Of a stretch of 60,656 nt of DNA, positions 18,960-28,321 are shown one piece after another. This stretch comes from Candidatus Neomicrothrix sp. UBA2131 (GTDB lineage: Bacteria; Actinomycetota; Acidimicrobiia; Acidimicrobiales; MedAcidi-G1). Where the stretch lies: the NCBI GenBank assembly GCA_002329075.1, contig DCXR01000079.1, positions 1-60,656 of the forward strand, read 5' to 3'. The notes under the pieces were generated by a model, which saw only the letters and a program-made list of their open reading frames with translations, searched no databases and was not told the origin of the DNA. A program made the translations under genes and the position numbers. How positions within the stretch are numbered: position 1 is the stretch's first letter; the number at the start of each line of letters is the position of its first letter.

Positions 18960-20537
18960 TCAGGCGCCCATCGGGCGCTGATCCCGTCGCTCGCGCAGTT
19001 GGCGCAAGGGGCCCTTCGGTACCACTTGCCGGATGCTGCGGTACGGAACGATCAGCATCAGGATCATGGGGAATATCTCGAGTCGGCCCACCAGCATCAG
19101 GGTCGCCAGGAGGAGGCGGGCCGGGGTGCTGTAGCCGTCCACGAACGATGCGGTCGGGCCGGCTTCCCCGAACGCCGGCCCCATGTTTCCGAGAGCCTCG
19201 ATGACGCCCGTGAATGCCGTGACCAGGTCGGTTCCGAGTGCGGCGACGAGCACGGTGCCGATGACGGCGAACATGCCGAAGACGACCATGAACCCGGCAA
19301 TGCGCTCTACCAGGGACTCCGGGACGGTCCCATCGCCGTAGCGGACGTGGAGGACCGCCCGGGGCCTGCGCATGGCCCTGAGTGCCCGGTAGGCGTGTGC
19401 CACGCCGATCCTGAGGCGGATGACCTTGATGCCTCCGGAGGTGGAGCCGGTGCAACCTCCCACGACCAGCAGCAGTAGGAGCATCACCTGCGGTCCCGCT
19501 GCCCATACGGCGAAGTCGCCGTCGGAACCGGCACCGGTGGCGTTGCCGAAGCCCCCGCTGGTCCCCAGGGTCACCACGTTGAATGCGGACATGCGAAGTG
19601 CCCGTGTCCAGGCCATTCCGTCGGCCGCCAGCAGCACAGCCACCACGAGGGTCCAACCACCGATCAACCCGAGGTACCACCGGAACTCGGGGTCAACGAG
19701 GTGGACGAACCGTCGGGTCCGGTACGAGCGGGCGTGGAGCGTGAAGCTGGCCGCCCCCAGGATCATCACGGCCATCACCACCAACTCGACCGGCACGCTG
19801 TTCCAGTACCCGATCGAGGCATTCCGGGTGGAGAAGCCACCCGTCGAGATGGCGCTCAGGGCATGGGCGACGGCATCGAAGGGGTTCATTCCGGCCGCGA
19901 GGAGGAGGACGGCACCGATGACCGTGAGGGCCCCGTAGACCTTCCAGAACTGACGGGCGGTGTCCACGACCTTCGGCGCCAGGCGATCGGCCCCTTCGCC
20001 GGGCGCCTCGGCGTCGATGAGGCCCAGGCCGCTTGCCCGGAGTGAGGGCAGGACTGTCACGACCAGCACGACGATTCCCATGCCCCCCAACCACTGGGTG
20101 AGCTGCCGGTACAGCAGGATGCCGGAGCCCTGTGCCTCGATCGGGTTGTGGACCCCGAATACCGTGGATCCTGTGCAGGAGTAGCCCGACACCGATTCGA
20201 AGAACGCATCGGCGAGTACGACAAGGGCACCGGCTCCGTCCCGGACAAAGGTTCCGGCGAGGACATAGGGCAGGGCTCCGACCACCGAGACGAGTACCCA
20301 GGTCGCCCCGACGGCCGTGAACACCATCGAGCGGTCGAGCACCCCGGTTCGGGTCCAGCGCCGCATGCCGACGCCGAGGGCTCCCGTCATCGCGGCGGCC
20401 ACGAACATGGCCGGTGCCTCGTCGCCTTCGATCACCTCGACCAACGCAGACAGCGCCATCGCCAGGGCCACGAAGATGAGCGCATTGCCACAGACGTGGG
20501 CCGTGGTCGATGTCCAACGACGGTTCGCCGGGTTCAT
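18960..20537 (-). CDS. trkH: TrkH-type potassium uptake channel subunit (first paralogue)
   Basis: A 525-residue TrkH/KtrB protein with four M1-P-M2 repeats. The selectivity-filter loops are SGYSCTGSTVF, LSAISTGGFSTRN, VTLGTSGGFGNA and EALGNMGPAFG, each with the filter glycine. Together with TrkA it forms a potassium uptake system. Its ATG overlaps the stop of the second trkH (ATGA), so both come from one message led by the 5-FCL and trkA genes. It is the more canonical of the two paralogues. Confidence 0.92.
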   Translation of the reverse strand: MNPANRRWTSTTAHVCGNALIFVALAMALSALVEVIEGDEAPAMFVAAAMTGALGVGMRRWTRTGVLDRSMVFTAVGATWVLVSVVGALPYVLAGTFVRDGAGALVVLADAFFESVSGYSCTGSTVFGVHNPIEAQGSGILLYRQLTQWLGGMGIVVLVVTVLPSLRASGLGLIDAEAPGEGADRLAPKVVDTARQFWKVYGALTVIGAVLLLAAGMNPFDAVAHALSAISTGGFSTRNASIGYWNSVPVELVVMAVMILGAASFTLHARSYRTRRFVHLVDPEFRWYLGLIGGWTLVVAVLLAADGMAWTRALRMSAFNVVTLGTSGGFGNATGAGSDGDFAVWAAGPQVMLLLLLVVGGCTGSTSGGIKVIRLRIGVAHAYRALRAMRRPRAVLHVRYGDGTVPESLVERIAGFMVVFGMFAVIGTVLVAALGTDLVTAFTGVIEALGNMGPAFGEAGPTASFVDGYSTPARLLLATLMLVGRLEIFPMILMLIVPYRSIRQVVPKGPLRQLRERRDQRPMGA

Positions 20538-22045
20538 CGGTCACGCCCCTTGGCGAGAGCGTTCCATCGCCACCTCAGCCGCAGACGGTTCTGTATGCCT
20601 GTAGCGGCCGTACCGATCGCCACGAGGGCCGGATACAGGGCCAGCCGTCCGATGAGCATGGCCGGCACCAGCGCCAGGCGTACCGGCCGCGACCATGACG
20701 CAGCTTCTAGGAACGTGCCGTCGAGGGCCCGAACCGGGCCGGCCGTGGCGGCAGCGTGTACTCCGGCAGCGAGGGCTGTCGCCAGGTCCAGCCCCAGTAT
20801 CCCCACGGCTCCGGTCGTTCCGACGACAATGGCCACGAACAGGAACTGTTGGAGCACGATGCGGCCCACGCTGGCCTCGCTCAGGACCACTCCTCCGATT
20901 CGGATGCGGGCGATCAGGCTGGGGTGGAGCTGGCGCATGAGCTCGCGGCGTGCCAACTTGACGAGGCCGAGCATCCGGAAGAGTTGGAAGCCACCTCCGG
21001 TCGAACCGGTCATGGGCCCGACGGCGGCGGCCAGCAGCAGCAGGACGGGCGCTGCCGTTGCCCAGGGGCCGACCGCCTCCATCGGGAATCCGGTGGTGGT
21101 GACAGCCGAGAGCAGGGTGAAGAGGGTCTCCCGCCATTCATCTGGACCGCCGGCCTCCGACCACCAGCCGAGCAGCAGGGTGCCGGCCGACAGGAGGAGA
21201 AGGTAGGTGCGGAACTCGGCCGAACGCCGGATGCCCTGCCACTGCAGGGTGACGATCCTCCACAGGATGACCATGCTGGCGCCGGCCACGAACATGCCGA
21301 GGATGGCAACCCATTGGACCGCAGGGTCGGCGAGCGGCTGGCCGGGACCCACGAAGCCTCCGGTCGAGGCCGTTGATGCGGCGAGCAGCACCGACCCGAG
21401 GGGTCCGGCGCCGGCGACCAGATAGCCGATGCCGAGGAGGAGCGTGAAGCCCACATAGAGCCGCAACACGTTCCCGGCTGCCCTGCCACCTGACGGGGCG
21501 AGGGGCTTGCGCCCGGTCCCGGTATGCCGATCGGCGAGTTCCCGGTCGGTACTCAACGCCGGCAGGATCGCCACACCGAGAAGCAGGGCGGTCAGGCCGC
21601 CCACCCACTGGCTGCCGGCCCGGAACAGCAGCATTCCCCTGCCCAGAGCGTCGACATCGAGGGAGGTCAGGGCCGTCGTGCTGAAGCCGGCGGCCGATTC
21701 GAACAGTGCGTCCCGGGGATCGGTGAGGGTGCCGGTCAGGAGGTAGAGGAGGGTGCCCAGCAGCACCATGCCCAGGAAGGCGACTGTGACGCCTGTGAGG
21801 ATGTCGGCCGCCTCGTGGCGCCGCGGGCTCCGCACCCGCCGGAACAGCCACACAGACGCGAGGCCGGCCACGACGCTGCCCGACAACAGGCTCCATGCGT
21901 CTGCTCCGGAGGAGGTCAGGTCGAGTAGGCCGGAGGCCAGGCCGAGGGTCGAGGCGCCGAGTCCGCCGACGGCGGCCCCGGTGGCAACCGCAGAGGAGAG
22001 GGAGCCCCAGTCCGGATTGCTGGTGCGACGGAACAGGGTGCGCAT
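20534..22045 (-). CDS. TrkH-type potassium uptake channel subunit (second, divergent paralogue)
   Basis: A 503-residue TrkH-family membrane protein with four pore-loop repeats: ESAAGFSTTALTSL, AASTASTGGFVG, SAVTTTGFPMEA and a weaker fourth near VHAAATAGPVRAL. The first loop lacks the SGYSCTGST sequence of the neighbouring paralogue, so selectivity or gating may differ; it may pair with the same TrkA. Translation begins 27 nt after trkA; no strong Shine-Dalgarno is seen. The downstream trkH overlaps its stop by 4 nt. Confidence 0.85.
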   Translation of the reverse strand: MRTLFRRTSNPDWGSLSSAVATGAAVGGLGASTLGLASGLLDLTSSGADAWSLLSGSVVAGLASVWLFRRVRSPRRHEAADILTGVTVAFLGMVLLGTLLYLLTGTLTDPRDALFESAAGFSTTALTSLDVDALGRGMLLFRAGSQWVGGLTALLLGVAILPALSTDRELADRHTGTGRKPLAPSGGRAAGNVLRLYVGFTLLLGIGYLVAGAGPLGSVLLAASTASTGGFVGPGQPLADPAVQWVAILGMFVAGASMVILWRIVTLQWQGIRRSAEFRTYLLLLSAGTLLLGWWSEAGGPDEWRETLFTLLSAVTTTGFPMEAVGPWATAAPVLLLLAAAVGPMTGSTGGGFQLFRMLGLVKLARRELMRQLHPSLIARIRIGGVVLSEASVGRIVLQQFLFVAIVVGTTGAVGILGLDLATALAAGVHAAATAGPVRALDGTFLEAASWSRPVRLALVPAMLIGRLALYPALVAIGTAATGIQNRLRLRWRWNALAKGRDR

Positions 22046-22072
22046 CGTGGCGGCGCTTGCGGCGCTACACGG

Positions 22073-23479
22073 TCACCCGAAGAGGGCGGTGACGCCGTCC
22101 ACGGAGTCGGGGCGGGCGATCACGACCACATGGTCCTGGTCGCGCAACGTGCTGTGACCCCGTGCTATCTGGGACTTGCCGTCCCGGACGATGGCACCCA
22201 CGAGCGCCCCCTTGGGAACATCGAGTTCCCCAAGGGTCTCCCCGTTGCAGGTGCTGCTGTCCGAAACGGCGAACTCCAGGACTTCGACGTCACCGTGGAG
22301 GAACGTGGCCACGGCTGCGACCGTCTCGCCACCCCCGCGGATGAACCGCAGCACGCTGTTGGCCGATGCGGTCCGTGGGCTGACGGCGGCATCGACCTGG
22401 TGGGCTTCGATGAGGTCGAGGAGTTCGAGGCGATGGATGACCGCTATGGTCTCCGGGCCACCCCTCTCACTTCCGCGTCGTCGGGCCCTGGATGCGCCTG
22501 CCGACTTGGCATATAGGCAGGCCAGGACGTTGGAGTGGTCCTCCCCCGTGAGGGCGATGACCACGTCCTGACGGGAAACGTCAGCCTCCACCAGTAGGTC
22601 GGCGTCCGTGATATCGCCCTGGTAGACGACGGCCTGGCCGAATCGGGTGCTCAACTCACCCGCCCGCTCGAGCCGTCGTTCGATGATGCCGACGTCGAGG
22701 CCACGGGAGATGAGCGATTCGGCCAGCAGTTCGGCGGTGCGTCCACCACCGAGTAGGAGCGCCCGGGTGGGCATGTCGCGGGCCAGTCCGAGGCGCCTGG
22801 TCACATCACGCAGGGCGCGACGCTTGCACACGACGCGCAGCAGGTCCCCCTCGCGCAGGGTGACGTCCACGCGCGGGATGATGGTCTCCTCCTCCTCTTC
22901 GCCTTCCGCCTCGCGGGTGATGCTCGCCACGATGAAGTCCCAGTCGGGTTCGAGTTCCCGACCCAGGGCATGGAGCGACACGCCGACCAGCGGAGCCTCG
23001 CCGGGTAGCCGTGCACCCAGCACGATCACCTCACCGTCGGCCATCTGGGCCAGGTCGAGGGCACCCGGGTACTCCATCAGGCGAAGCACCTCTTCGGCGA
23101 CCTCCCGGTCGGGGTCGATCACCAGGTGGTCCTCTGCTCCCTTGAAGAGGGCGTCGACCTCGGGCGATAGGAGGCGTCGTGATTCGATGCGGACGATCGT
23201 CTTTCCGACCCCGGCCTGTCGGGCGAGGAGTGCTGAAACCAGGTTGACCTCGTCGCTCTTGGTCACGGCGACGAGCAGCCCGGCGTCCTTGATCCCGGCC
23301 AGCTTGAGCATCTCGGGGTCTGTGCCGCTGCCCTCGAGGACCTGGACGTCGAGCTTGAGGCCGAGGGCCCGACACCTGACTGGATCGACCTCGATCAGGA
23401 CGACGTCGTGCTTCTGGCTGCTGAGGCGGTCGGCCACGTAGGTGCCGACCTCGCCGGCGCCCACCACGATGATGCGCAC
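22073..23479 (-). CDS. trkA: Trk system potassium uptake protein TrkA
   Basis: A 468-residue peripheral gating subunit with two RCK halves. NAD-binding Rossmann motifs are VGAGEVGTYVA at the N terminus and LLGGGRTAELLAE near residue 235, each followed by a TrkA-C domain. It binds NAD(H)/ATP on the cytoplasmic face and gates the TrkH pores encoded downstream. The GTG start has a Shine-Dalgarno (GAGGA, 7 nt) lying inside the last codons of the 5-FCL gene, 3 nt away. Confidence 0.94.
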   Translation of the reverse strand: MRIIVVGAGEVGTYVADRLSSQKHDVVLIEVDPVRCRALGLKLDVQVLEGSGTDPEMLKLAGIKDAGLLVAVTKSDEVNLVSALLARQAGVGKTIVRIESRRLLSPEVDALFKGAEDHLVIDPDREVAEEVLRLMEYPGALDLAQMADGEVIVLGARLPGEAPLVGVSLHALGRELEPDWDFIVASITREAEGEEEEETIIPRVDVTLREGDLLRVVCKRRALRDVTRRLGLARDMPTRALLLGGGRTAELLAESLISRGLDVGIIERRLERAGELSTRFGQAVVYQGDITDADLLVEADVSRQDVVIALTGEDHSNVLACLYAKSAGASRARRRGSERGGPETIAVIHRLELLDLIEAHQVDAAVSPRTASANSVLRFIRGGGETVAAVATFLHGDVEVLEFAVSDSSTCNGETLGELDVPKGALVGAIVRDGKSQIARGHSTLRDQDHVVVIARPDSVDGVTALFG

Positions 23480-23482
23480 CGG

Positions 23483-24070
23483 CTAATCCTCGCCCATCTG
23501 GGGCCGCGAATGGGCCATCCCCGGACGGGTGACTCCTGCATCTGTCACCAGGAGATCGAGAGGCACGTCCCAGGGCCTGGATTCGAGGCGTTCGACCACT
23601 TGGAATGAGTGGCAGATGCCGATCAGCACGGGAGGCGGCGGGAATCCCCGGCGATCGGCGAAGGTGCGGTCGTAGTAGCCGGCTCCGTGCCCCACACGAT
23701 GCCCCAGGGAGTCGGCGGCCACGACGGGGACCACGACGACATCGAGGTCCCGGGTGTCGACTTCGATCCCCTCCCCCGGTTGCCTGGTCCCGTGCGGGCC
23801 ATCCCCGATCGGGCCGGTGGGTATCAGGAAGCGGAGTGGCTCGCCGGGTGTGGTGACGGGTAGGGCGACCTCGAGGCGGTCGATGTCACACAGCGTCGAC
23901 GGGTCCACCTCACCGCGGACGCCCAGGTACGCCCCGATCCGGAGGCTGCCGTCGAGTTCCGGGAGGGCCAGGAGGCGACGGACGACGACCTCGGAGGCCC
24001 TCCGAACCTCCTCCGGGGACCGGGCACGGCGACGTGCCAGCATCTCTGTCCGTGCAATGTCCGGTTCCAC
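23483..24070 (-). CDS. 5-formyltetrahydrofolate cyclo-ligase
   Basis: A 195-residue 5-FCL/MTHFS (YgfA family): N-terminal LARRRARSPEE, central LPVTTPGEPLRF, and the ATP/folate signature VGHGAGYYDR (usually GxGGGYYDR). It converts 5-formyl-THF to 5,10-methenyl-THF with ATP, salvaging a dead-end folate. GTG 24070 is preferred because it matches the family N terminus and has CAGCAT 6 nt upstream; an in-frame GTG at 24109 would add 13 residues. It heads the trkA-trkH-trkH run. Confidence 0.88.
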   Translation of the reverse strand: MEPDIARTEMLARRRARSPEEVRRASEVVVRRLLALPELDGSLRIGAYLGVRGEVDPSTLCDIDRLEVALPVTTPGEPLRFLIPTGPIGDGPHGTRQPGEGIEVDTRDLDVVVVPVVAADSLGHRVGHGAGYYDRTFADRRGFPPPPVLIGICHSFQVVERLESRPWDVPLDLLVTDAGVTRPGMAHSRPQMGED

Positions 24071-24152
24071 ACCATGATGCTGCCCTGTCCGGAGCGCGAG
24101 TTCCAGCACCTGAGACAGTTGTCACGTCAGGCGCCTGAATCCCGGAGGATGT

Positions 24153-24181
24153 TTGAACCTGGGTCACGGGATCACTAGCGT
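24153..24181 (+). promoter_or_regulatory. hppA promoter (TTGAAC - 17 bp - TAGCGT)
   Basis: A -35 TTGAAC (24153-24158) and -10 TAGCGT (24176-24181) are separated by exactly 17 bp, the ideal housekeeping-sigma spacing. A start near 24188 gives hppA a leader of about 108 nt. Confidence 0.6.
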
Positions 24182-24193
24182 CCCCACGGTCCC

Positions 24194-24266
24194 GGCCCGG
24201 ATGGTATGCCCCTGGTGTCGGGTGGTCCTGCATCCTCCCGCATCCGTCGGGTGGCATGCCGCGGCC
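24194..24266 (+). ncRNA. Possible structured hppA 5' leader
   Basis: Within the predicted leader, GGTATGCC (24203-24210) can pair with GGCATGCC (24253-24260), eight pairs with one G-U, flanked by a further GGCC/GGCC pair (24194-24197 with 24263-24266) across a small internal loop. The enclosed loop carries GTCGGGTGG and GCATCC each twice. It resembles no riboswitch I recognise and may be incidental folding of GC-rich RNA. Confidence 0.3.
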
Positions 24267-24295
24267 CCGAGTCCAACCATCGAGGAGACAGTTTC

Positions 24296-26389
<2,094 letters not shown>

Positions 26390-26407
26390 GCACTCCTCGT
26401 CCGGGGC

Positions 26408-27085
26408 TCAGACGCCCAACACTCGGGAAAGCAGGGAAAAGCGCCGCTGGTCGGCCAGCCTGCCGGGGATTCGCGGCTCGAGCCAGGCCACGGCGAGGAG
26501 TGCCGGGATCGCCAGGAGGATGCCTCCCAATACGTCGGCCGGCCAGTGTTCGAGTCGGCTGATGCGCAGCCAGCAGGCGAGGACCACGAGGGCCCAGCAG
26601 GCCCCGGCCAGGCGTCGTCCGGCAGGACCGGGGAGGTGGCGCCGTGCCAGGAGGGCCAACGTCCCGAAGACCAGGACGACGAAGATCGCGTGCCCGCTCG
26701 GGTAGCCACCGGACCCGAATGAATAGTCGGTCCAACGCAACGAGGGGGTCGGGCGGGGACGCTGGACGAGGTCGGCGACCCGGGTAAGGCCCGTTGCCGC
26801 ACCGGCGACGGCCAGGACTGCCGCCGGATATCGGCCCCATGCCCGCCACACCAGTGCCAGGAGGACCACAAACATCGCCGGGGCTGCCAGATCGGTCAGG
26901 AGGGCATCGAGCAGTCCGGCCACGGGGTCGAGGAACCCCGGGGTCTTGTCGTGTGCCCACCGGGAGAGGCCCACCTCCCCGGGGAGGGGACCGTCGCCAC
27001 GCACAGCGAGGGTCAGCACCAACCCGAGGCACGCACTGGCGACGCCGATCGTCCCACCCAGCCTTACTCGGTCCGACGTGTCCAC
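26408..27085 (-). CDS. PAP2-family membrane phosphatase
   Basis: A 225-residue membrane protein with about six helices and the three acid-phosphatase motifs: LVQRPRPT (motif 1), YPSGHA (motif 2, His) and SRLEHWPADVLGG (motif 3, His and Asp). It is likely a phosphatidic-acid, isoprenyl-diphosphate or similar lipid phosphatase acting on the outer face of the membrane. The GTG start begins 1 nt after the stop of the M23 peptidase gene, so the two are coupled. Tail-to-tail with hppA, 18 nt apart. Confidence 0.88.
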   Translation of the reverse strand: MDTSDRVRLGGTIGVASACLGLVLTLAVRGDGPLPGEVGLSRWAHDKTPGFLDPVAGLLDALLTDLAAPAMFVVLLALVWRAWGRYPAAVLAVAGAATGLTRVADLVQRPRPTPSLRWTDYSFGSGGYPSGHAIFVVLVFGTLALLARRHLPGPAGRRLAGACWALVVLACWLRISRLEHWPADVLGGILLAIPALLAVAWLEPRIPGRLADQRRFSLLSRVLGV

Positions 27086-27086
27086 C

Positions 27087-28247
27087 TCAGGCGGGGAGGA
27101 CGAGGAGCGGGTCCTTGGGCTCGCCGCCCACCCGGACCTCGAAGTGAAGGTGGGTACCCGTTGACCATCCTGTGGATCCGCACTCGCCGATCGGGTCCCC
27201 TGCCTCCAGGGAGTGGCCCTTCGAGACCGAGAGCTTGGACTGGTGGGCGTAGACGGTGACGACGTAGCCCTCGTGCTCGATCAGCACCACGTTGCCGTAA
27301 CCGTCCCGCCAGCCGGCGAAAATGACGGACCCTGCCTTGGCTGACCAGATCGGCTGTCCGCTCACGCAGTCGATGTCGAGCCCGTTGTGCTGGCGGACGG
27401 ATCCGAAGATCGGATGTGTGCGGAGCCCGAAACCGGAGGTGATGCGGCCTTCGACCGGAAAGATGAAGCCGGAGGCCGACTTCTCCGTCAGCTTCGGGGC
27501 TGAACGCCGGAGTTCTTCCGCTATGAGGTTGTCTATGAGGATCGCCATCCGGTACTCCTCGCGTTCGAAATCCCGGATCTCCTGCTCGTGGGCTGCGATG
27601 CGTTTTGCCAACTCCTCCTGGGCCGCCTCCTGGGCGGCGATCCGTCGGGCCAGCAGCAGCACCGACGATTCGAGCTCGCGCTCCTGTTCCTCGGCGTCGA
27701 TGATCGCTCCGTCGGCAGAGCGTGCGATGTCCTCGCTGTCGGACTCGAGTGCACGCAGTCGTTCGAGCAGGTCGCCCCGATCCCCCGTCACCACGTCCAG
27801 GATCGCTGCCATCCGCAGGCCGGTGGACAGTTCCTCCGCTTCGAGCAGGGTGCCTGCCCGCATCGCTCCGACGTATGCGTCGACTGCCAGGCGTTGGAGT
27901 TGTGCCCTGAGCTCGACGATCTCATCGGCAACCTGTTCGGCTTCGACCCAGCGGAGCGTCGCTTCGGCCTCGGCCGCCTCGATGGCCTGACGGGCGGCGG
28001 CGATCTTGGCCTTTTGCAGGGCGACGTAGTCGTCCAGTGCCTGAAGTGCGTCGGCCACCTCGATGTCCTCGGCCTTGACGAGCTCGAGTTCCTCGGCTGT
28101 CGAGGCTGCCCGGTCCTTCGCATCCTCCCGCTTGTCCCGCGCTTCCCGGATGTCGTCGGTGTCCGGGACGGCAACGGCGCTGCCCGCCAGAACGGAGAAG
28201 GCGACCGCCGCGAATACCATCCGATAGAGCGCTCTGCGACCCGACAT
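27087..28247 (-). CDS. M23 murein endopeptidase/activator with coiled coil
   Basis: A 386-residue exported protein of EnvC/NlpD-like layout: signal peptide (about residues 1-30, ending AGSAVA), a long Ala/Glu/Arg-rich coiled coil to about residue 250, and a C-terminal M23 (LytM) domain. Zinc ligands are present (HNGLD, HLHFEVR), so it may be an active glycyl or D,D-endopeptidase acting at division. ATG 28247 is preferred because TACGGT lies 7 nt upstream and the signal peptide follows. Coupled to the PAP2 gene downstream. Confidence 0.9.
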   Translation of the reverse strand: MSGRRALYRMVFAAVAFSVLAGSAVAVPDTDDIREARDKREDAKDRAASTAEELELVKAEDIEVADALQALDDYVALQKAKIAAARQAIEAAEAEATLRWVEAEQVADEIVELRAQLQRLAVDAYVGAMRAGTLLEAEELSTGLRMAAILDVVTGDRGDLLERLRALESDSEDIARSADGAIIDAEEQERELESSVLLLARRIAAQEAAQEELAKRIAAHEQEIRDFEREEYRMAILIDNLIAEELRRSAPKLTEKSASGFIFPVEGRITSGFGLRTHPIFGSVRQHNGLDIDCVSGQPIWSAKAGSVIFAGWRDGYGNVVLIEHEGYVVTVYAHQSKLSVSKGHSLEAGDPIGECGSTGWSTGTHLHFEVRVGGEPKDPLLVLPA

Positions 28248-28254
28248 CGGCCGA

Positions 28255-28260
28255 ACCGTA
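28255..28260 (-). promoter_or_regulatory. -10 hexamer TACGGT, leaderless M23 gene
   Basis: TACGGT on the minus strand, 7 nt before the ATG at 28247; no Shine-Dalgarno. Confidence 0.5.
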
Positions 28261-28307
28261 CCCCTCCCTGACGTCGTCCGGGGTCCTCCTCCCCGTGGCC
28301 TCCGTGG

Positions 28308-28313
28308 CAGACT
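28308..28313 (+). promoter_or_regulatory. Possible -10 hexamer CAGACT, CoA-transferase gene
   Basis: CAGACT lies 8 nt before the GTG at 28322. It lacks the consensus first T but keeps A at position 2 and T at position 6. A similar CAGACT precedes the MBOAT start on the other strand. Confidence 0.3.
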
Positions 28314-28321
28314 CGGTGCCT

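Noticed and set aside
24188..24295. c-di-AMP (ydaO-type) riboswitch before hppA
   Set aside because: The leader is too short and lacks the conserved sequence blocks I would expect.
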